Of a DNA stretch of 64,000 bases, positions 11,258 through 22,447 are shown piece after piece (within the stretch, counting starts at the first letter, position 1; each line of letters starts with the position of its first letter). Under the pieces are notes generated by a model, which was not told the DNA's origin, did no database searches, and saw only the letters and a list, made by a program, of their open reading frames with translations. The translations under genes and the position numbers were made by a program. This stretch comes from Penium margaritaceum (taxonomy: Eukaryota; Streptophyta; Zygnematophyceae; Desmidiales; Peniaceae): NCBI GenBank assembly GCA_023375785.1, contig SZWC01000029.1, forward strand, positions 754,805 through 818,804, in the 5' to 3' direction.

Positions 11258-11747
11258 TGTTGGAAATAAAGAAGAGAAACCTGCAAAAAGACTGGAGCAC
11301 ATCCGGGTACCCACGATGAAAACAACCGCACGAAACTCAATGAATACACACAACCAATATCCGTGCGCCGACACTATCATGTCGACACTACCATGTCCAA
11401 AAGTCTCAGAGGAACCCGACGAGCCGCGCTCTGACGAAACCATCGCAACACGTCTCTCGAAGAGCACGACCTAGCGCCTCCACTTCGCAGGGGTCATAGC
11501 AAAGCCTAAGCAAACACTACGTTAAGGTAGCTAAGATCAGTGTACTCTTGCTTCCGCTATTCCTATCAATCAATCATTTCCCTTCATCACTCTCGCAACT
11601 GTCATCGCTTCCATCCTCAGTCAACTGTCTGTCTCGCATCACTCACCTCGAGAACTTGTTATTGCCAACCTGCTCAACTCATAACTCGTGCCAATCAGCA
11701 CCACGAGCCTTCCCGAGTCGCCCTTTCCCTTCCTCAACATCATGACA
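11258..11747 (+). repeat. Copia-2 3' LTR (490 bp)
   Basis: Begins TGTTGGAAATAAAGAAGAG and ends CATGACA. It is similar to 7505-7980 but 14 bp longer, because a short CATGT-CGACACTACC-type duplication is present near 11382-11396. Confidence 0.92.
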
Positions 11748-11752
11748 ACTTC
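11748..11752. other. Target-site duplication of Copia-2, right copy
   Basis: ACTTC, identical to 7500-7504. Skipping Copia-2 plus one ACTTC restores the Copia-1 integrase frame on the minus strand. Confidence 0.9.
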
Positions 11753-12476
11753 ACCTACTTGATGAACGCATGATTCACATCAGCTTTGGACTCGAGAGGG
11801 ATTGTGGCGCCGAAGCAAAAATGGTGGTCCACAATGGTGAGGAAGTGCTCGTATCCTTGAAGAGAGGTGGGACGAATTAGTCCCACAAGATTCACGTGGA
11901 GGATGTCAAGAGGTTTTGCTGCCCGAGCGGCTCGAGGAGGGTGAGGGGATGCTTTCATTTTACCAAGACTGCAGGCATGCAAGGTGGTCCTGCAAGACGG
12001 GTTGGAGGAGTCAGGGGTGGCAGGCCTTTCACCATATTTCTGGCCTGAAGATGGAGGAGCGCATTAAAGTTTTGATGACCAAGGCGGTGATGATGCAGGA
12101 GCAAAGGATGAGAGAGGCTGGGACAATCACAGGTGGAGGTTTGAGCATCGGCTTCAACAGCAAAGATCGCAGTTTTGTACGTAATCTGTAGTTGATAGAG
12201 ATTGTTGTGCACGGTGAAGGTTGCCAGTGGTTTGTTGTCAGCTATCGTCTGTTGGGCTTCCGACCCGTAGGCGGGGAAGAAGATGTTCACTCCTTCCTTA
12301 TGAAGTTGATGGACCAAGAGGAGATTGTGTCGAAGGTCAGTAGTGTGGTAGCCCCGGATCTGTCCACTTGGTGCTTCTGGAGAAGAGAGTGTAGCGCAGT
12401 AGCGACAGAGTGATATCATTCCCTTAGTTGCACCAGTGACAGTCAGTGGTGTTGCCAGTGGTGTGGTGATGGTCTT
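11753..12476 (-). pseudogene. Copia-1 protease, pre-integrase and integrase N-terminal part
   Basis: From the high end on the minus strand: [21 protein letters not shown], the loop after the protease active site; SGQIRGYHTTDLRHNLLLVHQL; LLLHHHRLGHQNFNALL, the pre-integrase zinc region; a cysteine pair degraded to PPCMPAVLVK/MHACSLGKM; then LDILHVNLVGLIRP, where the first catalytic Asp (H.DLVGP) is Asn. It ends AFIK followed by a TAG at 11755-11757 that Copia-2 shares. The DSG motif itself is cut off by the 12-bp minisatellite at 12477. Confidence 0.85.
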
Positions 12477-12892
12477 AATCTCAGTCCTAATCCCATTCCC
12501 GACACTAGTCCCGATCCTACTGTGGATCCCAGTCCCGATCCCAGTCCAGATCCCCGTCTTAATCCCAGTCCCGATCCCATTCCCGATCGCAGTCCCCATC
12601 CCATTCCCGACCCCAGTCCTGATCCCAGTCCCGATCCCAGTCACAATCCCAGTCCAAATCCCAATCCTGATCCAAGTCCCGGTCCTAGACCCAGTCCCAG
12701 TCCTAGTCCCAGTCCAAGTCCGTGTGCGAGTCCCAGTCCTTGTCCAAGTCGAAGTCCTAGTCCCAGTCCCGTCTGAGACCCAGTCCCAGTTCGAGTCCCA
12801 GTCCCAGTCCCTCTCCCAGTCCAAGTCTCAGTCCTAGTCCCAGTCCAAGTTCCAGTCCAAGTCCCTGTCCCAGCCCCAGTCCCAGTCCCAGT
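12477..12892 (-). repeat. 12-bp minisatellite M12-2, C-rich on plus strand
   Basis: The same 12-bp unit as M12-1, in reverse orientation (GGGACTGGGATC on the minus strand), about 35 copies. On the minus strand it runs in frame into the Copia-1 protease coding sequence: the repeat peptide TGIGTG changes directly to [11 protein letters not shown]. Its other end stops exactly at the first base of the Copia-3 LTR. Units near 12700-12890 are the most degenerate. Confidence 0.9.
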
Positions 12893-13373
12893 TATCGGAA
12901 AAAAAGAAGAGAAACCAGCAAAGAGACCGGAGGACATCCGAGCACATGCAATAAACAGGACGGTACAAATCTCTACGGACACGCACGAACAAGACCTGTG
13001 GCCCGACAAGGACACGTCCTGAAGACTCGGAGAAACTTGACAAAACTGTGCTACGGCAAAACCATCGCAACATGTCGCTCGCATTAGACAAACTCACGCT
13101 TCCAACCCTTGTTTCCAGCCCTAGTTACCTAGTCATCATGATTCCGGTCATCGTTTTTGCAGTCGCAACTATGGTTGTTCACCTGCTTGCGCCGCGTGCT
13201 GCGCCAGACAAGGACAATGCAGACACTGACTCCGCAAGTGAGCCCTCCTCCCTCGACATCGCCCAAATCTCCATTCAAGATGGAGTACCTCCTCCGTTGA
13301 CACTTCTTGCGACATCAGACTCAATGTACATCCAACAAGTCCTCGATTCAAGGTGTGCCATTCATGCACTGAA
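12893..13373 (+). mobile_element. Copia-3: 5' LTR part and protease start of a Copia element
   Basis: 12893-13090 aligns with the first half of the Copia LTR (TATCGGAAAAAAAGAAGAG at the 5' end) and is most like the Copia-1 LTR. After an internal LTR deletion it continues at 13139 with the same ATGATTCC leader as Copia-2, then SLDIAQISIQDGVPPPLTLLATSD and VLDSRCAIHALKS, the protease active site with DSG changed to DSR. The coding frame passes straight into the 12-bp minisatellite at LEIKTGIGTG. I interpret it as the displaced, inverted 5' end of Copia-1; an independent truncated copy is the alternative. Confidence 0.82.
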
Positions 13374-13903
13374 ATCGGGACTCGAGATTAAGACGGGGAT
13401 CGGGACTGGGATTGGGACTGGGATGCAGACTGGGATTGGACTGGGATCAGGACTGGGAACGGGATTGGGATCGGGACTGGGATCGGGACTGGGGTCGGGG
13501 CTGGGAGCGGGGCTTGGATCGGGGCTGGGATCGGGACTCGGATCGGGAGTGGGATGGGGACTAGGATCGGGACTGGGATAAGGACTAGGTTCAGGACTGG
13601 GATCAGGACTGGGATCCGGACTGGGATCGGAACTGGGATCGGTACTGGGATCAAGACTTGGGTCGAGACTGGGATCAGGACTGGATTCCGGGCTGGGATC
13701 GAGCCTGGGATCTCGGCTAGGATCGGGGCTGGGATCACGGCTGGGATCGGGGCGGGGATCAGGGCTGAGAACGCGACTGGGATGGGGAGTGGGATCGGGA
13801 CAGGGGTCGGGAGTGGGATCAGGACTGGGATCGGGGCTGGGATCGGGGCTAGGATCGGGACTGGGATCAGAACTGGGATCAAGACTAGGATCGGGATTAT
13901 GAT
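13374..13903 (+). repeat. 12-bp minisatellite M12-3
   Basis: About 44 copies of GGGACTGGGATC and variants, G-rich on the plus strand, in frame with the Copia-3 protease start. It changes abruptly into the 11-bp array near 13904. Frames read as Gly-Ser-Gly-Leu or Asp-Pro-Ser-Pro peptides are repeat by-products. Confidence 0.92.
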
Positions 13904-16900
13904 CAACTATGGTGCAAGTAGGGCGCAAGTAGGGTACAACTAGGGCGCAAGTAGGGTGCAAGTAAGATGGAACTAGGGATCAACTAGGACACAACTAGGG
14001 CGTAGCTAGTGCCCAACTGAGGCAAAACGAGGGCCCAAGTAGGGCGCAAGTAGGGCATACGTAGTGTGCAATGAGGCCGCAAGAAGGGCCCAACTAGGGC
14101 ACAACTAGGGTGCAACTAGGACGCAACAAGGGCGCAAGTAGGGCGCAACTAGGGCGCAAGTAGGTTGCAAGAAGGGCACAAGTAGGGCACAACTAGGGCA
14201 CAACTAAGGCGCAACTAACGAACCAAAAGGGCGCAAGTAGGCTGCAACTAGGGCACAACTAGGGCACAACTAGGGCGCAACTAGGGTGCAACAAGGGTGC
14301 AACTAGAGTGCAAGTAGGAAGCAACTAGGGTGCAACTAGGGCGCAACTAGGGCGCAAATAGGGCGCAACTAGGGCGCAACCAGGGTACAACTAGGGCACA
14401 ATGAGTGCGCAATGAGGGCACAACGAGGGCGCAACAAGGCCGCAACTAGGGTGCAACTAGGGCGTAACTAGGGCGCAACTATGGCACATTCAGGGCGCAA
14501 CTAGGGTGCAACTAGTTCCAAGCTGGGCGCAACTAGGGCGCAACTTAGGCGCAACTTGGACGCAAGTAGGGTACAACTAGAGCGCAAGTAGAGTGCAACC
14601 AGGGCACAACTAGGGCACAACTAGGGCGCAAGAATGGTGCAACCCGGGCGTAACTAGAGCACAACTAGGACACAACAAGGGCACAACTAGGGCACAACTA
14701 GGGTGTAACTAGAGCGCAAGTTTGGCATAACTATGCTACAACTAACCGCAACTAGCGCGTAAGTAGGGCGCAAGTAGGACGCAACTAGGGTGCAACTAGT
14801 GCACAACTAGGGCGTAGCTAATGTCCAACGAAGGGAGAACTAGGGTGCAAGTAGGGTGCCAATGGGGCGCAAGTAGGGTACAATAAGGACACAAGTAGGG
14901 TACAACTAGGGCGTAACTAGGGCAAAACTATGGCGCAGCTAGGGCGCGACTAGTGCACAACTAAGGCCCAACTCGGGCGCAACTAGGGCGGAAGTAGGGG
15001 GTAACTGGGGTGCAACTAGGACGCAACAAGGGTGCAACAAGGGCACAACTAGGGCACAACTCGGGCGCGACTAGGGCTCAACTAGGGCGCAACTAGGGTA
15101 CAACTAGGGCGCAACTAGGGCACAACTAGGGTGCAAATAGGACGCAAGTAGAGCGCAAGTAGGGCACAAGTAGGGCGCAACTACGGCGCAAGTAGGGCAC
15201 AACTAGGGCGCAAATAGGGCGCAGGTAGGGCGCAACAAGGGCACAACGAGGGCGCAACAAGGGCGCAACAAGGATGCAACTAGGGCGCAACTAGGGCGTA
15301 ACTAGGGCGCCACTAGGGCGCAACTAGGGCGCAACTAGGGCGCAACTAGGGCGCAACCAGGGTGCAACAAGGGCGCAACTAAGGCGCAACTAGGGCGCAA
15401 CAAATGCCTAACTAGAGCACAAGTAGGGCACAAATAGGACGCAACTAGGGCGCAACTAGGGTACAAGTAGGGCGTAGCTAGTGCCCAACTGAGGCGCAAC
15501 TAGGGTGCAAGTAGGGCGCCAATAGGGCGTAGGTAGGATGCAATAACGACGCAAAAAGGGCGCAACTAGGGCGCAACTAGAATGCATCTAGGACGCAAGT
15601 AGGGCGCAACTAGGGCGCGACTAGGACGCAAGTAGGGCGCAGGTAGGGCGCAACTTGGTCACAACTAAGGCGCAAATAGGGCACAACTAGGGCGCAACTA
15701 GGGCGTAACTAGGGCGCAACTAGGGCACAACTAGGGAGCAGCTATGGGACAACTAGGGCGCAACTTGGGCACAACTAGGGTGCAACTAGGGCGCAACGAG
15801 GGCGCAAATTTGACGCAACTTACAATGGCGCAACTAGGGTGCAACTAGGGTGCAACTAGGGCGCAACTAAGGCGCCACTATGGTGCAATTAGTGTGCAAG
15901 TTTGGCGCAACTAGGGCGTAACTAATGCGCACCTTGGGCGCAAGTAGGGCGCAACTAGGGAGTAACTAGGGGATAACTAGGGCGTGGCTAGTGTCCAGCT
16001 TAGGCGCAGCCTGGGCGCAAGTAGGTGCCAGAAGGGCGCAAGTAGGGCGCAACTAGGGCGCAACTATGACACAACTAGGACGCAACTAGGACGCAACTAG
16101 TGCGCAACTAGGGAAAATAGGGTGCAAGTAGGGCGCAACTATGGCGCAACTAGGGCGCCCATGCGCAACAAGGGCGCAACTAGGGGGCAAGTAGGGCGCA
16201 ACTAGGGCGCAACTAGGACGCAAGTAGGGCACAATTATGGGCACAAGTAGGGCGCAACTAAAGTGCAATTGGAGAGCAACTAGTTCGCAACTAGGGTGCG
16301 ACTAGGGCGCGACGAGGGCGCGACTAGGGCGCGACTTGGATGCAACTAGGGCGCAACTAGGGCACAACTAGGGCGCAACTAGGGCGCAACCAGGGAGCAA
16401 TTAGGGCGTAACTGGGGGCAACTAGGGCGCAACTAGGGCGCAACTAGGGCGCAACTAGGGCACAACTAGGGCGCAACAAGGGCGCAACTAGGGCGCGACT
16501 AGGGCGCGACTTGGCCGAACCTAGGGCGCAACTAGAGGGAAACTAGGGCGCAACTAGGGCGTAACTAGGGCGTAACTAGGGCGTAATTAGGGCACAGCTG
16601 GGGGAAACTAGGGTGCAACTAGGGCGCAAATAGGGCGCAACTAGGGCGCAACTAGGGCGCAACTAGGGCGCAACTAGGGCGCAACTAGGGCGCAACTAGG
16701 ACGCAACTAGGGCGCAATTAGGGCGCATCTGGGGCCCAACTAAGGCCCAACTAAGGTATAAATAGGGCACAAGTAGGACGCAACTAGGGCGCAACTAGGG
16801 TACAACTAGGGCATAGCCAGTCTCCAACTGAGACGCAACCAAGGCGCAAGTAGCGTGCAAGTAGGGCGCAAGTAGGTTGAAACTTGTGCGCAACCGGGGT

Positions 16901-19900
16901 GCAACTAGGGCGCAACTAGGGCGCAACAAGGGTGCAACTAGCGCGCAACTAGGGTGCAAGTAGGGTGCAACTAGGGTGCATCTAGGGCGCAAGTAGGGCG
17001 CAAGTAGGACGCAACTAGGGTGCAACTTGGGCACAATGAGGGCGTAGCTAGTGTCCAACTGAGGCGCAACTAGGGCGCAAGTAGGGCGCCAAGAGGGTCT
17101 AAGCAGGGTGAAATACGGGTGCAAAAAGGACGCAGCTAGGGCGCAACTAGGGTGCAACAAAGATGCAACTAGGGTGCAAATAGGACGCATCATTGGCGCA
17201 AGTATGACGCAAGTAGGGCGCAACTAGGGCACAACTAAGGCGCAACAAGGGCATACATAGGACGCAACTAGGCGCAACTATGGCGCAACTAGGGCGCAAC
17301 TAGGGCGCAACTAGGGCGCAACTAGGGCCCAACTAGGGCACAACCAGGGCGCAACTAAAACGCAACTAGGGTGCAACTAGGGCGCAACTAGAGTGCAATT
17401 AGGACGCAAGTGGGGGCAACTAGGGCGCAACTATGGCGCAACTAGGGCGCAGCTAGGGCACAACGAGGGCGCAATGAGGGCGCAACGAGGTCACAACAAG
17501 GGCGTAACTAGGATGCAACTAGGGCGCAACTAGGGCGCAACTAGGACGCAACGTGGGTGCAACTAGTGTGCAAGATGGGCGCAACTAGGGCACAACTAAG
17601 GCGCAACTAAGGCGCAAGTAGGACGCAACAAAGGGTGGAACTAGGGGACAACTAGGGTGTAGCTAGTGTCCAACAGGGACGCAACTAGGGTGCAAGTAGG
17701 TGCCAGTAGGGCGCAAGTATGGCGCATCTAGGGCGCAACTAGGGCGCAACCAGGACGCAACTAGGACGTAACTAGTACGTAACTAGGGTGCAACTAAGGT
17801 GCAAGTAGGGCGCAACAAGGGCGCAACTAGGGCGCCCGGGTGCAACTAGGATGCAACTCGGGGGCAACTAGGGTGCAACTAGGGCACAACTAGGGCGCAA
17901 CTAGGGCGCAACAAGGACGTAACAAGGGCGCAAGTAGGGGGCAACTAGGGTGCAAGTAGGTTGCAAGTAGGGCACAAGTAGGGCACAACTAGGGTACAAC
18001 TAAGGCGCAACTAGGGAACCACTAGGGCGCAAGTAGGCCACAACTAGGGAACAACTAGGCCGCAACTAGGGCGTAACTAGGGTGCAACAAGGGTACAACT
18101 AGGGCGCAACTAGGGTACAACAAGGGCCCAACTAGGGCACAACTAGAGCGCAAGTAGGACGCAACTAAGGGTGCAACTAGGGGACAACTAGGGTGTAGCT
18201 AGTGTCCAATTGGGGCGCAACTAGGGTGCAAGGAGGCGCCAGTAGGGCGCAAGTAGGGTGCATGTAGGGCGCAACTAGGACGCAACTAGGACACAACTTG
18301 GGCGTAACTACTACGTAACTAGGGTGCAACTAAGGTGCAAGTAGGGTGCAACTAGAGCGCAACTAGGGCGCCCGGGTGCAGCTAGGGTGCAACTTTGGGG
18401 CAAGTTGGGCGCAACTAGGACACAACTAGGGCTCAACTCAGGCGCAACTAGGACTTAACAAGGGCGCAAGTAGGGCGCAACTAGGGCGCAAGTAGGTTGC
18501 AAGTAGGGCACAAGTAGGGCACAACAAGGGCACAACTCAGCGCAACTATGGAACCACTAGGGCGCAAGTAGGCCGCAACTAGGCACAACTAGGGCACAAC
18601 TAGGGCACAACTAGGGTGCAACAAGGGTGCAACTAAGACGCAACTAGGGTGCAACAAGGGTGCAACTAGGACGCAACTAGGGCGCAACTAGGGCAGAACT
18701 AGGGCGCAACTAGGGCACAACTAGGGCACAACTAGGGCACAATGAGTGCACAATGAGGACGCAACAAGGACGCAACAAGGCCGCAACTAGGGTGCAACTA
18801 GGGCGTAACTAGGGCGCAACTATGGCGTAACCAGGGCGCAACTAGGGTGCAACTAGTTTAAAGTTGGGCGCAACTAGGGCGCAACTTAGGCGCAACTCGG
18901 ACGCAAGTAGCGTACAACTAGAGCCCAAGTAGAGCGCAACTAGGGCACAACTAGGGCGCAAGAATGGTGCAAACAGGGTGTAACTAGAGCACAAGTAGGA
19001 CACAACAAGGGCGCAACTAGGGCGCAACTAGGGTGTAACTAGAGTGCAAGTTCGGCGCAACTGTGGTGCAACTAGCCGCAACTAGCGCGCATGTAGGGCG
19101 CAAGTATGACGCAACTAGGGTGCAATTAGTGCACAACTAGGGCGCAGCTAATGTCCAACGAAGGCAGAACTAGGGTGCAAGTAGGGTGCTAATGGGGCGC
19201 AAGAAGGGTGCAATAAGGGCACAAGTAGGGTGCAACTAGGGCGCAACTAGGGCGAAACTAGGGCGCAGCTAGGGCGTGACTAGGGCACAACTAGGGCGCA
19301 ACTCGGGCACAACTAGGGCGCAAGTAGGGAGTAACTGGGGTGCAACTAGGGCGCAACAAGGGCGCAACAAGGGCGCAAGTAGGGCGCAACTAGGGCGCAA
19401 CTAGGGCGCAACTAGGGCGTAGCTAGGGCACAACAAGGGCGCAACGATGGCGCAACAAGGGCGCAACAAGGACGCAACTAGGGTGCAACTAGGGCGTAAC
19501 TAGGGTGCCACTAGGGCACAACTAGGACGCAACTAGGGTGCAACTAGGGCGCAACTAGGGTGCAACTAGGGCGCAACTAAGGCGTAACTTGGGCGCAAAA
19601 AAGGCCTAACTAGGGCACAAGTAGGGCACAAGTAGGATGCAACTAGGACGCAACTAGGGTACAACTAGGGCGTAGCTAGTGCCCAACTGAGGCACAACTA
19701 GGGCGCAAGTAGGGCGCCAATAGGGCGTAGGTAGGATGCAATGACGGCGCAAAAAGGGCGCAACTAGGGTGCAACTAGGATGCATCTAGGACGCAAGTAA
19801 GGTGCAATTAGGGCGCGACTAGGACGCAAGTAGGGTGCAGGTAGGGCGCAACTAGGTCACAACTAAGGCACAAATAGGGCACAACTAGGGCGCAACTTGG

Positions 19901-20112
19901 GTGTAACTAGGGCGCAACTAGGGCACAACTAGGGCGCAGCTAGGGCGCAACTAGGGCGCAACTAGGACACAACTAGGGCGCAACTAGGGCGCAACGAGGG
20001 CGCAAATTGAACGCAACTTACTATGGCGCAACTAGGGTGCAACTAGGGTGCAACTAGGGCGCAACTAGGGCGTTACTAGGGCACAACGAGGGCGTAACAG
20101 GGGCACAACTAG
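13904..20112 (+). repeat. 11-bp minisatellite array S11-L
   Basis: About 560 copies of an 11-bp unit, GGGCGCAACTA, with an AAG-for-AAC sub-variant. The commonest changes hit the CpG (GGGTGC, GGGCAC). A landmark variant resembling GTAGCTAGTGCCCAACTGAGG recurs at irregular intervals (about 13990, 14815, 15470, 16805, 17040, 17640, 18190, 19145, 19675). Longer internal duplications are visible at offsets of about 536 bp (17641 against 18177) and 4.19-4.34 kb (14511 against 18852; 15406 against 19604). On the plus strand the unit contains TAG, so no frame stays open long; the minus strand is stop-free. No gene was found. Confidence 0.93.
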
Positions 20113-20812
20113 TCCATGTCATTGACACGGGAGACGCGCCTGCACAAAAGCAAAAGGCTCGACGTCTGCTCTAGGACCAGAAGGACACCATTAACAAAGG
20201 CCTATGTGAACTCAAGTAACATGGTGTGATTGTTGAAGTGGACAGCCTGTTGCACTCCAATCTAGTGATTGTGGGGAAACCGGATGGCATAAAGCAGTTT
20301 TGTGTTGACTTTTGTGACATTAACAAAGTCACTATTGAATATGCATATCTCATGCCACTCATTGTCGATATCCAAGAACGCCAGCGCGGGAAGAGTTGGT
20401 TTGCCAAGCTTGATGTCAAATATGCCTTTCATACCATTCCTATGGATTGCAATTATATGCTGAAGACGGCCTTCATCACTCCGGAGGGGCTATATGCCTT
20501 CATTCGTATGCCCTTTGGGCTACACAACGCGGGTGCTATGTTTCCACGCGTGATGGATCAAGTGCTACGCGATGTTCCCAATGCATGTTGTTACGTGGAT
20601 GACGTCATGGGCGCTACGTTTAGCTTCCAGTAGCTAATGGCTTCACTTGATGCTGCTTTTTCAGCCCTACGCTCCGCGAACATTCAGTTGAAGGCCACCA
20701 AGTGCGTCACCGGGGCGGATAGCATGGAGTTCCTAGGATTCATCATCGGTGCACAAGGAATATCTACGGACCCAGACAAGATTGCGGCCATCCGCGACTG
20801 AAAGTGCCCAAT
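20113..20812 (+). pseudogene. Gypsy-1 reverse transcriptase
   Basis: A Ty3/Gypsy RT (RVT_1) that would synthesise cDNA. Motifs in order: IDTGDAPAQKQKARRL, HGVIVEVDSLLHSNLVIVGKPDG, FCVDFCDINKVTI, WFAKLDVKYAFHTIPM, KTAFITPEGLYAFIRMPFGLHNAGAMFPRVMD, then CCYVDDVMGA with the catalytic YVDD at 20592-20603. This is the only intact RT catalytic box in the window. After a stop at 20631-20633 it continues LDAAFSALRSANIQLKATKC and MEFLGFIIGAQGISTDPDKIAAI, the thumb region. Two early stops (near 20173 and 20217) and one after the palm break the frame. Confidence 0.92.
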
Positions 20813-21410
20813 TACATCATCCCAGGTTAAGATATTCCCGGGGTTTGTCAGTTCTACCGCAAGTTTGTCTATGACAATGCAAATATTATTCTTCCATTGC
20901 AATGCCTTACCAACCAAGATGAACCATTTGAATGGAATGAGACCTCTCAGCTCGCATGGGTCGAGATTAATTATCGCCTCATCATGGCCCCGATGCTAGA
21001 ATTTCCAAACTTCAATTTGCCATTCGTCATCACAACGTACATCTCACATGGGGGGTATTCGGGCTATCCCGTCTCAACGTGGAGACAACGGCATGGTGAG
21101 GGTGGTCTGCTATGGCAGCTGTGCGCTCAATGACACGGAGGCTAAGTACCCTCCGGTGAAGGGAGAATATATGGCGGTTCTGTGGACCATCTAGTTCTAC
21201 AGAGATTATGTCAGTAATGGAAAATCCTTCACTATCCTCACAGATCATCGGGCCATCCAACGGTTACTCACAACGTAAAACCATGAGGGCATCCTGGGCA
21301 AATGGGTCATCCTTCTCCAAAGATACCACCTCACAATCAAACACCACCCAGCATTTGCGAATCGCAACCCAGATGCTCTTTGCCGACTACCACGTGAAGG
21401 ATGGAAGGAC
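20813..21410 (+). pseudogene. Gypsy-1 RNase H
   Basis: Connection and RNase H domains of Ty3/Gypsy pol, frameshifted. Visible pieces are FEWNETSQLAWVEI, MLEFPNFNLPFVITTYISHGG (the usual first RNase H Asp is not recognisable), YPPVKGEYMAVLWTI, SFTILTDHRAIQRLLTT, HEGILGKWVILLQRYHLTIKHHPAFANRNPDALCRLPRE. The last motif (A...DALSR.P in most Gypsy elements) starts with the Asp codon at 21372. Stops and frameshifts are spread throughout. Confidence 0.87.
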
Positions 21411-22447
21411 CGCAGCTCCCACGAAACACCATCATACGAAGGTGGTCCACCTCCGCCTGAGCCCCCTTCTCGAAAGGCAGTTCTGATTCAAGGTTCAGCT
21501 CGCGATCTCACCAGTGAGGAATACCGCTGGGCATACCCTCTTGATGGCTTCCCTAAGAATGATAACGACGTGGGCCACATCAATGTGGGACGCAGGACCG
21601 GCCTCTTCAAAAATGCACATGGATGGACGCACAAGGAATGCGGGGATTGGCTTCGCCACATGTGGCGCGACCCTCCTCCCGCACTTCAGCACGCACCCCG
21701 CTGGCTGTGGCACCGACGCCAACAAGTGCGGTCCGCTCATCAATGGCGGACGCCATCCGACAATCCTTCAATGGAACTCACCTCGCGCTGCCCTGGCTGG
21801 ATGTCCTTACCCATCTGCCAGGCCAAATTACATAGCTGGAGACCTTCTTCGAAGAGATCAATGCTACGCTGGCTTCGTCTGGCTGGAGAGTCAACTGTTG
21901 GCTTGAATCGCCAGGTCACCGCATGATGAGGGATCATGTTGATGGAACTCGGCGGACTTTCCACGAGATCCTCGACGCAGGAGTCATTACATGGAGATCC
22001 ATGACGTTGTGCTGCCACCCATTGCCGAAGTACACCTATACAGTAATCTCATGCTCGCTCTGGATTGTCGACGTGAAATTCATCGCTATCGTGGATACCG
22101 GGGCTATGCATACCACCGTCGCCCTGCGCGTCATCTGGCGGTTTAGTCGGTGGAACCTCGTCCAAGCTGTCGACCTTTGCTTCGGCACCGCGGGAGCAAA
22201 TATCACCCAATCCGAGGGTCAAATTGATTTATTTCCCCTTCAGGTTGGAAATATCCACCGGAGCTTGCCGGTCCAAGTGTGTGAAATCTCCACATACGAT
22301 TTCCTCACAAACGACTGGTTAACGGCATGCGTCGTGATAACTTTGCTTGGGAGAAAATGCATGACGTTGCACGATGATGATGGTGCGCCATCATATGTCC
22401 TGCTTCAGTTTGAAGCAACGGAAGTGCCACCTCAGCGGAATGCTTGA
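21411..22447 (+). pseudogene. Gypsy-1 post-RNase H spacer and retropepsin
   Basis: After a spacer of about 500 bp with coding character (LTSEEYRWAYPLDGFPKN, then frameshifts), the frame 21923-22447 holds a retropepsin-like aspartic protease: FIAIVDTGAMHTTVALRV, catalytic Asp codon at 22094, followed about 75 residues on by TYDFLTNDWL, equivalent to the YD.ILG.DWL motif of Gypsy retropepsins (RVP_2/Asp_protease type). A retropepsin 722 bp after the RNase H DAL.RLP motif is unusual, since Gypsy protease normally precedes RT. The same arrangement recurs at 49542 and 54986. The frame is open to its stop at 22445. Confidence 0.78.

Larger units (their letters stand above)
7505..11747 (+). mobile_element. 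Copia-2, 4.24-kb gag-less Copia inserted in Copia-1
   Basis: An LTR retrotransposon bounded by a 476-bp 5' LTR and a 490-bp 3' LTR. The 14-bp length difference is one tandem duplication near 11382-11396. Perfect ACTTC target duplications flank it. The internal order is PBS, protease, pre-integrase, integrase, linker and RT, then the pol tail, with most of RNase H deleted. No capsid-like gag lies between the LTR and the protease (only about 250 bp). Integrase D, D and E are present, but frames are broken and the RT box is YVDN. It lies inside the integrase codons of the opposite-strand Copia-1, so it is the younger insertion. Confidence 0.93.
4311..12476 (-). mobile_element. Copia-1, decayed Ty1/Copia element split by Copia-2
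   Basis: A Ty1/Copia retrotransposon on the minus strand. Read from high to low coordinates it gives protease and pre-integrase (12476-11748), then after the Copia-2 insertion the integrase C-terminal half, a Pro/Thr-rich linker, RT, RNase H and the 3' LTR (4776-4311). The integrase frame continues across 11748 and 7504 once Copia-2 and one copy of its target duplication are ignored, so the two parts were one element. No gag domain is visible. The 5' LTR is not in place, and Copia-3 at 12893-13373 is probably that end, inverted. Stops, frameshifts and catalytic substitutions make it dead. Confidence 0.88.
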
